Assembly (NCBI RefSeq): GCF_002934325.1
Contig: NZ_PTIV01000004.1
Span: 1-64,000, forward strand
From: Marinobacter persicus
GTDB taxonomy: Bacteria; Pseudomonadota; Gammaproteobacteria; Pseudomonadales; Oleiphilaceae
Reading direction: 5' to 3'
DNA: 64,000 nucleotides
Position numbers and translations under genes: made by a program. Positions within the stretch are counted from its first letter, which is position 1; each line of letters opens with the position of its first letter. Under the pieces are notes generated by a model that was not told the DNA's origin, made no database searches, and saw nothing but the letters and a program-made list of their open reading frames with translations. This document shows positions 53,596 through 62,674 of the stretch, piece after piece.

Positions 53596-55975
53596 GTTCC
53601 GCCCTCATTTCAGCCAACACACGGCGCGCCACCATTTCATAGTAGCCGCCCCGGTGTTTGAGGATGAAGTGCACGTAGCGTGCGCGTGAAAAATCCACCA
53701 AACGACGGGTTTCCGGCCGGGCATTCGTCACCAGCGGGTATTTCGAAAACTCCAGTGCCGAGGCCGGCCGGTGTGCGAGGATCAAGCGCCAGATGCACTC
53801 ATCGCCATAGAGCGGCAGGTCCGGGTTTTCCAGCAGTTTCTCCAGCACCTCGGCCACCAGTTCCGTGGTAACAACATCCCGGGAGTAGCCGAACAGGCCA
53901 CCATTGAAGCGTTCCGGGTACTCAAGCCCGGGGAAGCAAGCCTCACACGCCGCCTGCGAGAGTCTGAAATTCGGTCCCCAGGGAACACTGTAGAACGACT
54001 TCTGGTCCCCGGATTCAATCCACTCCATCAATTCCACTGGTGGATTAATGAACAGGGTGTCGGAGTCCAGCACAATGATCCGCTCACGCTTAGCCAGCAC
54101 ATGAAAATCCAGCACTTTCAGGGCCCAGGCTGCCCTCTGGCGGTCATACCCTGGGCCAAGCGTGAACCTTGCCGGAATACGATCCCGAAGTTCCGCCAGC
54201 CATGGATGCGAAGCCATGGCCTGGTCAGCCTCCGCCAACAGGATTACCCGACAACCCGGCACCTGGTTTTCCAGAAAGCGCTTGTGCTCCGCTGTCAGGG
54301 TGGCATCACCGTGAACAACCACAGCCAGTCCCGGGCGGAACCGCAACAGCGATTTCAGCGATGCCAGCGCCATGTCCAGATCATGCACGCAGGTGAGCAT
54401 GTGCAGTTCCACCTCTGCCTCGGGCTGGCATGGAATCGGAGGTAATTGCGCAAAGCCGGCCAGAGTCTTTCTGAGAGGTTTCCGGTACCGCACCTCGTGA
54501 TACTTGCGAACCCAACTGACCGGCAGGCGCTTCTCACGGATAAACACCTGATAGAGTCTCGGAAAGATATTCACCTCCTGCCACAAGGGATGCCCAATCA
54601 GGCCCAGGGTAAAAAACCAGACCGGCGTGATCACAACCGCCATCACCAGCACCGACAGCCAGGGCGGTGCCGTGTCGAAACCAATCCACAGATCAAGCGC
54701 AAGAGCGGTTCCCACACAGATGAGCGCAAGTGCCGCATTCCGCCACCACGCCTTTAATAGCTGCTGCGCAGACAGCTGGAACTGACGCCAGACAATCCAG
54801 GTCGTCAGCGTAATGTCCACAAGCCCCACCAGGACAAACGCAAACGCGGCGTAGATAAGTCCGAAAGGAAACAGCCCGATCACGCCCAAAATGCAAACCG
54901 ATAGCAGGGCCAGCTCCCGAAACATCAGCAGCTTCTCACGGCCACTGGACAGCAGCAGCTCCGGGGCCAGACCGTGGACGCAGCGCATCATCGCCCAAAC
55001 CGCCAGCACAGAGGCCAATGGTGCCGCCTGGTCCCACTGGTCGCCGAAGAAGAACCGGATCACCACCAGGCTACTGACAGCGGCGACCGCCAGCACCGGC
55101 CACAACACGCCACCCAACAATACCCCGGCCCGCAGATAGGCCTCACCCACATCGCCCCGGGTTCGGACCTTGTCGGAAAGATAAGGCAAGACCACCGGTC
55201 CCACGCCCTGCTGGACAGTATTCGAGAGGAAATCGACAAATCCCAGCCCCCGGGAAAACAGGCCCACATGGGTGGTGGTACCAAGTTTGCCAATAATCAT
55301 GTCGGGCACGGTCAGCAGGGACTTTTTCATCATGTTGGAAGCGGAGCTGAACACACCCAATTGCATGACCGGAAAAATGCCACGAAAGACCGGGCGCCAA
55401 TACCGATCGTGGCTCAGCCTATTGGCCAGTAGCATCTGGATGAGGGTGTTGGCCGCAAGCCCCACGGCCATGGAGTAGTAACTCAGGCCCATAAAAATAC
55501 CGCCCAGGGTCACCAGGAAGCCCCCACCGGCACCGCAGACGCCAATAACCAGTAGCCGGCCAAAATCCATCTGGCGCTGGAGCAGCGCGGTCGGAATGCT
55601 GACAAACGGTGCCAGGAAAAAACTCAGGGACAGCAAGTAAAACAGTGTTTCCAGACCGGCGATGTCATAGAAATCAGCCACCCAGGGAGACGCCAGCACC
55701 ACGGCACCACCCAGTCCCCAGGAAATCAAAAAGGTCACGCCCAGTGCACTGCGGATTTTTGTCTCGGACAACTCGGGCTCACGCACCAGGTACACCCCGG
55801 CGCCCAGCAAGCGGAACTCACTCAGCACCATGACAATGGCACTGCCAATGGCCCAGGTACCAATTTCACCCGGTGTCAGCAGGCGCGCCACCACCACCGT
55901 CGACAGCAGACCGATGGCCATCAACAGATAGCGCGACAGCGATGAATAGATAACCGATTGCCGGACGGATGCCAT
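53579..55975 (-). CDS. Fusion: Wzx-type flippase plus glycosyltransferase domain
   Basis: 798 residues in one uninterrupted frame. Residues 1-~480 are a MOP-family polysaccharide flippase with about 12-14 helices (opening QSVIYSSLSRYLLMAIGLLSTVVVARLLTPGEIGTWAI given as its start). After a basic linker, residues ~515-798 form a soluble domain with LHMLTCVHDLDMALASLKSLLRF, the metal-binding DSDTLFINPP near 638, and FNGGLFGYSRDVV. These features are typical of GT-A glycosyltransferases of the glycogenin/GT8-like kind. The topology puts the transferase on the cytosolic side if the helix number is even. The domain pairing suggests addition of a sugar just before export. I know of no named family with this pairing. 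Confidence 0.8.
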   Translation of the reverse strand: MASVRQSVIYSSLSRYLLMAIGLLSTVVVARLLTPGEIGTWAIGSAIVMVLSEFRLLGAGVYLVREPELSETKIRSALGVTFLISWGLGGAVVLASPWVADFYDIAGLETLFYLLSLSFFLAPFVSIPTALLQRQMDFGRLLVIGVCGAGGGFLVTLGGIFMGLSYYSMAVGLAANTLIQMLLANRLSHDRYWRPVFRGIFPVMQLGVFSSASNMMKKSLLTVPDMIIGKLGTTTHVGLFSRGLGFVDFLSNTVQQGVGPVVLPYLSDKVRTRGDVGEAYLRAGVLLGGVLWPVLAVAAVSSLVVIRFFFGDQWDQAAPLASVLAVWAMMRCVHGLAPELLLSSGREKLLMFRELALLSVCILGVIGLFPFGLIYAAFAFVLVGLVDITLTTWIVWRQFQLSAQQLLKAWWRNAALALICVGTALALDLWIGFDTAPPWLSVLVMAVVITPVWFFTLGLIGHPLWQEVNIFPRLYQVFIREKRLPVSWVRKYHEVRYRKPLRKTLAGFAQLPPIPCQPEAEVELHMLTCVHDLDMALASLKSLLRFRPGLAVVVHGDATLTAEHKRFLENQVPGCRVILLAEADQAMASHPWLAELRDRIPARFTLGPGYDRQRAAWALKVLDFHVLAKRERIIVLDSDTLFINPPVELMEWIESGDQKSFYSVPWGPNFRLSQAACEACFPGLEYPERFNGGLFGYSRDVVTTELVAEVLEKLLENPDLPLYGDECIWRLILAHRPASALEFSKYPLVTNARPETRRLVDFSRARYVHFILKHRGGYYEMVARRVLAEMRAEHGEDG

Positions 55976-55979
55976 CGGC

Positions 55980-57104
55980 TCAGGACTCCTTGTGGGCCGC
56001 TTCCCGATAAATCTCCTGGTAGGCGTTCACCATGACCTCCCGGGAGAAACGTTCGTCAAATCGCGTCCTGGCGCCCTGCCCCAGCTGCGATCTGGTTTCG
56101 GGCTCCTGCCAGAGCCCGATCATTGCCTCGGCGAAGGCCTGTTCGTCGTCCACTGGCACCAGCATGCCGTTGATGCCCTCACGAACAATCTCGGGATTAC
56201 CTCCGACATCGGTCGCCACAGCCGGGATACCCAGGCTCATGGCTTCCAGAAGGGTCATGGAGGTGCCTTCGGTGAACGAAGACAGCAAAAACACCTCCAT
56301 CAACGCCATATGATTAGCGGGCTGAGACACCGAGCCGGTAAAAGTCACCCGCTCGCTGATGCCCAACTCCCCGGCCAGGAACTGCAACGATTCCCGCTCG
56401 GCTCCGTCGCCCACCACCAGCAGCCAGCCTTCCGGGCACTGTTGCAGGAACCGGTGAAAGGCGCGCAGCATCATGGACTGGTTTTTCACCGGGTCCATGC
56501 GTGAGACCGTGCCCATCACAAACGCCTCCTCCGGAATCCCCAACTCCGCACGCAACGCCGCCACCCGGTCATGGTCGGGCTGCAAAGCAGCGATGCCGTT
56601 ATAGACCACCCGGATGCGCGAGCGCGGCAGGAATTCATACCGGGCAAGTGCCTGACGAGTGGCGTCGGAAATCGCCACCATCGCCCGGCTTGTCCGGGCC
56701 ATTGCCTGGTTCACCAATGCCGCCTTGTAGCGATAGCGGTCGGGGTAAAAACGGCCATGCTCCGTGAACACAACACTGACCGGCAACCCCAGCGCGGCGA
56801 ACCAGCCATAAACCCAGGGGGTGTATTGGTGGCAATGGACAACATCAAAATGGCCCTTGCGCAAACGGGTCCGGATGATGCGGATCAGACTGCGATCAAA
56901 CCCCGGGCGCCGCTGTACTGCCACTATGGGAATGCCAGACTCCCGGAGCTGCTCACCTATGGCGCCCACCTGGCCGTCAATACACAGGATTTCACTGGTC
57001 ACCTTCTCCGAATCCAGGCCCGTAATCAGCTGACGTATTACCTGTTCGGTGCCGCCGATCCCCATATTGAAGGTCACATGCAGTACTCGCACCGTGTCAG
57101 TCAT
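55980..57104 (-). CDS. XrtA/PEP-CTERM-associated glycosyltransferase, GT4
   Basis: About 374 residues from the ATG at 57102-57104, which forms an ATGA overlap with the amidotransferase gene; an in-frame upstream start would overlap by 31 bases. GT-B fold: VLHVTFNMGIGGTEQVIRQL, FDVVHCHQYTPWVYG and FTEHGRFYPDRYRYK, then VVYNGI, GTVSRMDPVKNQ and the donor motif FTEGTSMTLLEAMSLGIPAVATDVGG (E-x7-E). It resembles the GT assigned to exosortase A loci (TIGR03088-type). It adds a sugar at the inner membrane; specificity unknown. Confidence 0.87.
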   Translation of the reverse strand: MTDTVRVLHVTFNMGIGGTEQVIRQLITGLDSEKVTSEILCIDGQVGAIGEQLRESGIPIVAVQRRPGFDRSLIRIIRTRLRKGHFDVVHCHQYTPWVYGWFAALGLPVSVVFTEHGRFYPDRYRYKAALVNQAMARTSRAMVAISDATRQALARYEFLPRSRIRVVYNGIAALQPDHDRVAALRAELGIPEEAFVMGTVSRMDPVKNQSMMLRAFHRFLQQCPEGWLLVVGDGAERESLQFLAGELGISERVTFTGSVSQPANHMALMEVFLLSSFTEGTSMTLLEAMSLGIPAVATDVGGNPEIVREGINGMLVPVDDEQAFAEAMIGLWQEPETRSQLGQGARTRFDERFSREVMVNAYQEIYREAAHKES

Positions 57105-58999
57105 GCCAGATGCCCTCCATAATTCCGCCACCAGAGGGCGAACGCCACCATGCTCCAGAGTTCCTGGGTGTGGCGGTCATTGCCATCGAGGTGGGATTGC
57201 CAGAGCTTTTTCACTTCGCCCATGTCAAAACACCGGGCCAGGCCGCCTTCGGGATCGGTCAACAGCTCATCAGCCAATGGCCGGATTTCCCGGCGCAGCC
57301 ACTGGGCCAGGGGCACGGAAAAGCCCATTTTTTTCCGGTAGAGAATGTCGTCGGGTAGTAACCGACGAAAGCTGCTTTTGAGAATCGCCTTGCCTTCCTT
57401 GCCGCGAAGCTTCAGGCCCGCCGGGATGGAGGCGGCGTACTCCACCACCCGGTAATCAAGCAGCGGTGCCCGGGTTTCCAGGGAATTGGCCATGCTCATC
57501 CGGTCCACCTTCACCAGGATATCCCCCGGCAGATAGGTCTTGATGTCGGTGTAGAGGATCCTGGAAAGATGGTCATCCGCCGGCGCCTCGCGGTAATGCT
57601 TGCGGGTGACGTCCGCCGGATCGTAATCGCGGGTACTGGCGGCAAATTCTGGCGTTACCAGGCGGTCCCACACCGACTGTCGGAAGAAGCAGTTGGACAT
57701 GAAAAAGCCGGTATCAGGCTCCTGGGCCAGGGTTTCCATCAAGGTCTGGGCCTTGTTGGTCAGCGTGTGCCGGAAGCAGCCAGCGATGCCGGCCAATGGC
57801 GGCAACAGGTGATGCCGGAGTGTTCCGGGAACAAGGCTGCGCAACCGGTTTTCCACGGCGTCCGTCTGGTACTTGCTGTAGCCGGCAAAGTTTTCATCGC
57901 CACCATCGCCGGCCAGGGCGACCGTCACTTGCTGCCGGGCCAGCTGCGAAACGAACCAGGTGGGCACAAAAGAAGCATCCGCAAAGGGCTCGTCAAAATA
58001 GCGGGCAATGCTTTCCAGGCGCTCCGCCACGTTGTCACGAACCGTAAATTCGTGATGATCGGTTCCAAATTGCTGGGCCACCTGGCGTGCGTAGTGCACC
58101 TCGTCAAAGCGCTCGGAATCAAAGCCAATAGCACAGGTGGTGACAGGCCGGGGCGCGTGGCCGGCCATCAGCCCAACCACGGCACTGGAATCGACACCAC
58201 CACTCAGGAAGGCCCCCAGAGGAACATCACTGATCATGCGCTGGCACACCGCTTCATCGATCAAACCAAACAGCTCGTCTTCAATCTGCCCGACACTGCG
58301 CCCGACCAAAGGGTGAAAGGACAACTCCCAATAACGACCGGTTATTGTATTCAGGCCATCGGTCTTCAACCAGCAGCCCGGTTCCAGCTTGAACACATCC
58401 TGGTAGATGGTTTTAGGGTCCGGCACGTATTGATAGGCAAAGAAATCCTTCACCGCATCCGGTCTCAACGCGGGCCTGAAGAAGGGCAACTCCAACAGAG
58501 CCTTGATCTCGGAGGCAAAAGCCAGCTGTCCTTCACCAAACCAGTAGTACAGGGGTTTCTTGCCCAAGCGATCCCGGGCCATGAACAGCTCTCCGCCCTG
58601 CCGATCCCAGATCGCAAAGGCAAACATACCGTTCAAACGCTCCAGACAGGCCTCGCCCCGACGTTCATAAAGTTCCAGCAGCACCTCGGTGTCTGTCCGG
58701 GTGTGGAATACGACGCCCTGCTGTTCCAGCTCCCGGCGGAGCTGGGCGAAGTTGTAGATTTCACCATTGAAAACGATGACATAACGCCCGGAGGTGGAAA
58801 CCATGGGCTGAGTGCCAGCGTCACTGAGATCGAGAATGCTCAAGCGGCGGTGGCAGAGCCCGATACGGTCATCCAGATAGATGGCACCGGCGTCTGGCCC
58901 CCGATGAACAATCGCCTGCCCCATGGCCTGGAGCCAAGGTTCATGGTTGGAGCGCTCGGGAGTACCAGGATTGCGAAAAAAGCCAGCCAGTCCACACAT
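57101..58999 (-). CDS. Asparagine-synthase-like amidotransferase (XrtA system)
   Basis: 632 residues. The N-terminal glutamine amidohydrolase domain has catalytic Cys2 (MCGLAGFF) and HRGPD, NGEIYNF and RTDTEVLLELY. The C-terminal ATP-pyrophosphatase domain has the PP-loop SGGVDSS near 265, GDGGDENFAGY and KVDRMSMANSLETRAPLLD. By family it transfers glutamine nitrogen to an acid via an adenylate. In exosortase A loci the acceptor is more likely a uronic acid of the polysaccharide (possibly ManNAcA from WecBC) than aspartate; that is inference. All catalytic motifs are intact. Confidence 0.9.
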   Translation of the reverse strand: MCGLAGFFRNPGTPERSNHEPWLQAMGQAIVHRGPDAGAIYLDDRIGLCHRRLSILDLSDAGTQPMVSTSGRYVIVFNGEIYNFAQLRRELEQQGVVFHTRTDTEVLLELYERRGEACLERLNGMFAFAIWDRQGGELFMARDRLGKKPLYYWFGEGQLAFASEIKALLELPFFRPALRPDAVKDFFAYQYVPDPKTIYQDVFKLEPGCWLKTDGLNTITGRYWELSFHPLVGRSVGQIEDELFGLIDEAVCQRMISDVPLGAFLSGGVDSSAVVGLMAGHAPRPVTTCAIGFDSERFDEVHYARQVAQQFGTDHHEFTVRDNVAERLESIARYFDEPFADASFVPTWFVSQLARQQVTVALAGDGGDENFAGYSKYQTDAVENRLRSLVPGTLRHHLLPPLAGIAGCFRHTLTNKAQTLMETLAQEPDTGFFMSNCFFRQSVWDRLVTPEFAASTRDYDPADVTRKHYREAPADDHLSRILYTDIKTYLPGDILVKVDRMSMANSLETRAPLLDYRVVEYAASIPAGLKLRGKEGKAILKSSFRRLLPDDILYRKKMGFSVPLAQWLRREIRPLADELLTDPEGGLARCFDMGEVKKLWQSHLDGNDRHTQELWSMVAFALWWRNYGGHLA

Positions 59000-59001
59000 A
59001 C

Positions 59002-60156
59002 TCAGCCTGCGCCCCCTGCCATGTGAACTGACGCGCTTCCGCGCCCCATCAGTTGGGCGAACAGCAACGAGTACTCCCGGGCCATTCGCCCGGCGGAATA
59101 CTCCGTTTCAATGGTTTTTCGGGCGGCTGCAGCCAATCGTCGGCCCCATTCGGCATCCGCAAGCAATCGCCGGCAGCTGTCGGCCAGGGCTTGCTGGTCT
59201 CCGTAGGGCACCAGCAGACCGTTGTGCTCATGCTCAATCAACTGATCAACCCCCGGAATGTCATAAGCAACCACCGGAACCCCCACAGCCATCGCTTCCA
59301 TCATGCAACGCGGAATACCTTCCAGTGATGACGTCATCACAAACAGATCAAACCGGCTCAACAACGCCAGCCGGTCGTTGCGAAAGCCCAGAAACTCGAT
59401 GCCCGGCGCACTGTCCTGTGCCGCTGCCTGCTGCTCGAGCTCCGGTCGTTGTCTGCCATCACCCAATAGCTGCAGACGCAAGGAAGGATCACGGCCGTAG
59501 AGTTGGTCAAATACCGACAGCAGGTCCGGAATACCTTTCCTGGGAATCATCTGGCCCACAAAACCGATGACTTTCCGGTCCTCAACCGGTTCTCTCGGTG
59601 GCATTTCGCAGAGCGCCTGGTCGATCTCCGCCAGGTCCACGCCATTACGGATAAACCGAACCTTATGCTCAGGCACTCCGAACCGGGCCATGTCTGCCAC
59701 CAGCTCTTCGGACAACGGAGCAACGGCATCAAAATGGCGAAGCGTGTAGGTACCCAGCCGGATGAAGAGGGCCATTTTCAGGCCTACCCTGCCCGCAAAC
59801 CCGTGGGGCGTGCTGACACAACGAATACCAGTCTTGCGGGCCGCCAGAAAACCCAGGATGTCGGATTTGTAGCCATGGGAATGAATGATGTCGATCTCAC
59901 GCTCCCGGATAATCGCCGCCAACCGATTGACCACCCGCCAGTCAAAGCGACCAGCCATCGGGACGCGATGAACCTGCCCTACCGAAGCCGGGTAGAGTTC
60001 AGCCAGCGTCAGGTCCTGGTCAGAAGTCTCCTGACTGACGGCCAGGTCACACACCACCTGACCCGGTTCCAGGTTATTGGCCAGAGCCAGTATCCAGCGC
60101 TCGGCGCCATAAAAACCCGATGGCGTAATAAACTGCAGAATCCGAAGAGGTCTCAT
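59002..60156 (-). CDS. Glycosyltransferase, GT4
   Basis: 384 residues. GT-B fold: ILQFITPSGFYGAERWILALANN at the N-terminus, IDIIHSHGYKSDILGFLAA and STPHGF, then FIRNGVDL, VIGFVGQMIPRKGIPDLL and the donor motif SSLEGIPRCMMEAMAVGVPVVAYD. It overlaps the upstream polymerase-like gene by four bases and ends two bases before the amidotransferase start. One of several inner-membrane transferases that build the repeat unit; donor and linkage unknown. Confidence 0.87.
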   Translation of the reverse strand: MRPLRILQFITPSGFYGAERWILALANNLEPGQVVCDLAVSQETSDQDLTLAELYPASVGQVHRVPMAGRFDWRVVNRLAAIIREREIDIIHSHGYKSDILGFLAARKTGIRCVSTPHGFAGRVGLKMALFIRLGTYTLRHFDAVAPLSEELVADMARFGVPEHKVRFIRNGVDLAEIDQALCEMPPREPVEDRKVIGFVGQMIPRKGIPDLLSVFDQLYGRDPSLRLQLLGDGRQRPELEQQAAAQDSAPGIEFLGFRNDRLALLSRFDLFVMTSSLEGIPRCMMEAMAVGVPVVAYDIPGVDQLIEHEHNGLLVPYGDQQALADSCRRLLADAEWGRRLAAAARKTIETEYSAGRMAREYSLLFAQLMGRGSASVHMAGGAG

Positions 60157-61499
60157 GAGTCAACACGTCCATTTGCAACCTGAGGGTATTTCCCGCCTCC
60201 GGTATCGCTGCGGCTCGCCTTGTCCTGCAGGTAGTAGACATTGATGGCCGCAGCCAGGAAAAGAATCATCCAGTAGAGGATCTCGGCCCGGAACCGGTCG
60301 ATAAACGAGCCGGCCACCAGGAAGCCGATCAGAGCGCATTCAAGGGCCAGCAGCTTGAAATAGGCTCTCGTGTTCTCCTGCTCCAGCACATGGCGTTTGG
60401 CCCGCCGGGATAACCGGTACAGTGACAGCAACAAAAACCCGAACACCACCATGCCCTGCCACCCGGTCTCCGCCAGGCCCTGGAACCACATGGAATGCAC
60501 GGCCCGATGTTCCACACCTCCCCGGGTCTCTTCATCCATGTAAACCGGCGACAGGGTTTCATAGCCACCCACGCCAATACCCAGGGGGTAATCGTCCATC
60601 ATGTCGAAGGTGGCCCACCAGAAGGCCAGCCGGCTCGCGCCGCTGACATTGCGATCTTCGGACTGGAGCGTCTGGACCCGCTCCCAAAACAGGTCATCGG
60701 CAACATACAGGCCACCACTGATGCCCACCACAATCATGAGTATCGCCGCCGCCCGCTGGCCTTTCTGCTGGTACCTGGAAAAGAGCATATAAAACAGGAA
60801 GACGGTCAGGCTGAGCGCAACACCAAGAAACGCGCCCCGACTGTTGATCAGCACCAGGCCGTTGGCGATGAACGCGCCACAGAACAGTGCCAGCAGGCGC
60901 ACCTTCATGTTTCCCAACCAGGCGTAATACATAAGAATCACCGCGGCCGGCACCAGCGCCGCGGCAGTGTGGTTCGCATCCGGCGCATCCACCATGCCGA
61001 TGCCTTCCACCCGGCCATAGGCATTGCGCCCGTTAAGCCAGGCCAGGTAGCCGATGTAGGTGGCGCCGATCACATACGCCCATAGGCAAGCCGTCAGCGC
61101 CCGCTCGGAATAGATCAGTTTGTAGGCGATCATCATGATGATCACCAGCTTCAGGAACTGAAAGCTGTAGGCCTTGTGCAGCGGCAGGTTGACCGCGTAC
61201 AGGTACCCCACGTAATACAGAATCACCAAGGCAATCATGTACTTGAAGATCGGCATCTCCGACCAGGGGGCCAGCCGGCCGTAATCCCGGAACTTCAGGG
61301 CCACTACGAGCATCATCAACAGCACGGTGATCATGGAATAACGCAAACCAGGGATCACCGCTGACCACCAGCGATCATCGGGATTCAGGAAATAGACCAG
61401 CTGGTAGATTACCAACGCGGCCGTGCCGCTGTAGACCAGCGCGGCGATCAGGCTTCCGAAGAACACCGTTAAAAACAGCAGCGCGAACTTCGACATCAC
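60153..61499 (-). CDS. O-antigen polymerase/ligase-like membrane protein (XrtA-associated)
   Basis: 448 residues with about 11-12 hydrophobic helices and one large extracytoplasmic loop. The Wzy_C/ligase region contains SRGAFLGVALSL, YPLGIGVGGYE and VHSMWFQGLAETGW. The last includes the conserved His of the family. In exosortase A loci such proteins are annotated as probable O-glycosylation ligases, which might attach glycan to sorted proteins; polymerisation of the exopolysaccharide is the alternative. It overlaps both neighbours by four bases. Confidence 0.83.
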   Translation of the reverse strand: MMSKFALLFLTVFFGSLIAALVYSGTAALVIYQLVYFLNPDDRWWSAVIPGLRYSMITVLLMMLVVALKFRDYGRLAPWSEMPIFKYMIALVILYYVGYLYAVNLPLHKAYSFQFLKLVIIMMIAYKLIYSERALTACLWAYVIGATYIGYLAWLNGRNAYGRVEGIGMVDAPDANHTAAALVPAAVILMYYAWLGNMKVRLLALFCGAFIANGLVLINSRGAFLGVALSLTVFLFYMLFSRYQQKGQRAAAILMIVVGISGGLYVADDLFWERVQTLQSEDRNVSGASRLAFWWATFDMMDDYPLGIGVGGYETLSPVYMDEETRGGVEHRAVHSMWFQGLAETGWQGMVVFGFLLLSLYRLSRRAKRHVLEQENTRAYFKLLALECALIGFLVAGSFIDRFRAEILYWMILFLAAAINVYYLQDKASRSDTGGGKYPQVANGRVDS

Positions 61500-62674
61500 T
61501 CCTGCTCCCGTTTCTGGGCCGGTCGGGCGCTGGCCCAGGTTACCTGGGTCTCACCGGACAAGGCCCTGAGAATGCCCCGTAATGCATACAGGTTGACCAT
61601 CGCAAAGTAATAGGGAACTGAAACCAAACCCGGCAGGCGATTCTTGTCCCGGACCAACATTCCAGCAGCCGCCAACAGCAAACAAGCCACCATGAATATT
61701 GCCAGCCACTGGAATACCAAAACTCCCGCCATTGCCAGCAGCACCGAGCCGACGGCTGCCACCAGCAGGAACACGGGGATCAGCCAGCGCAGCAATTTGT
61801 GCGATACCACCTGCCAGGCAAAGACGCCGACCCGGAACGGATTCATGGTGACTTTCACTCGCATAAGCCCGCGGATGCTTCGATTGACGATGCGCTCCTT
61901 ACGGGCGATTTCACCTTCGAAATGACCTGCTGTTTCCTCGAAACAACGTGCCTCCGGGTCAAATACGCCCCGATACCCAAGCGCGATGATCTGGAGCGGA
62001 TTCACAAAGTCGTTGATGTCTTTTGATTGCAGGGGTTGCCAGAGCGCCCGGCGAATGGCGTATATGGCGCCATCTCCACCCACCACGGAATGCAGGCGGG
62101 TTTCCATCTGTTTGATGGCCAATTCATAGCGCCAGTAAAGATTTTCACTACGGGCACTGGCTCCGGTATCACTGTCGGTATAGAGCGCCGCCCCCACCGC
62201 GTAACCAACCGCCGGGTCGGCGAAATGCCGCACCAACATGCGCAGGGCATCCGGCGCGTACATGGCGTTGGCATCACTGAATACCACCAGCTCACCACGC
62301 GCCTGCTCCATGGCCAGGTTCAGACCCATGGTTTTGCCCAGCCGCCCTTCCTGGCGAATCAGTTGCACGCCCTGGTCGGCAAACGTTCGTACGATCTCGT
62401 CGGTGCCATCGTCCGAGCCATCGGAGACCACCAGAATCTGCAACTGTTCCACCGGATAATCCAGGCTCAGGGCATTCACCAGCTTGTCGTGAATGACCGC
62501 CGCTTCGTTGTAGCAGGAGATGATCAGGGTTAACGGCGGGGTCATGTCTGACTGACGAGCGGGCCTGAACGTGCGCCGGCGGGTCAGCAGCCACAACATG
62601 GCCGGATAACCGACGTACACATACGCCGGCACCAGAAGACTGCACATTGTGATCACCGCCAGAAACTCAATCAT
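61496..62674 (-). CDS. Membrane glycosyltransferase family 2
   Basis: 392 residues from the ATG at 62672-62674, which overlaps the FemAB-like stop as ATGA; a frame running 63 codons further upstream lies inside that gene and is spurious. A transmembrane helix at about 5-25 is followed by the GT-A domain: LTLIISCYNEAAVIHDKL, VVSDGSDDGTDEI, FSDANAMYAP (DxD-type) and QSKDINDF. Two or three C-terminal helices (about 295-350) follow. This is the layout of processive or lipid-acceptor GT2 enzymes. Confidence 0.85.
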   Translation of the reverse strand: MIEFLAVITMCSLLVPAYVYVGYPAMLWLLTRRRTFRPARQSDMTPPLTLIISCYNEAAVIHDKLVNALSLDYPVEQLQILVVSDGSDDGTDEIVRTFADQGVQLIRQEGRLGKTMGLNLAMEQARGELVVFSDANAMYAPDALRMLVRHFADPAVGYAVGAALYTDSDTGASARSENLYWRYELAIKQMETRLHSVVGGDGAIYAIRRALWQPLQSKDINDFVNPLQIIALGYRGVFDPEARCFEETAGHFEGEIARKERIVNRSIRGLMRVKVTMNPFRVGVFAWQVVSHKLLRWLIPVFLLVAAVGSVLLAMAGVLVFQWLAIFMVACLLLAAAGMLVRDKNRLPGLVSVPYYFAMVNLYALRGILRALSGETQVTWASARPAQKREQE

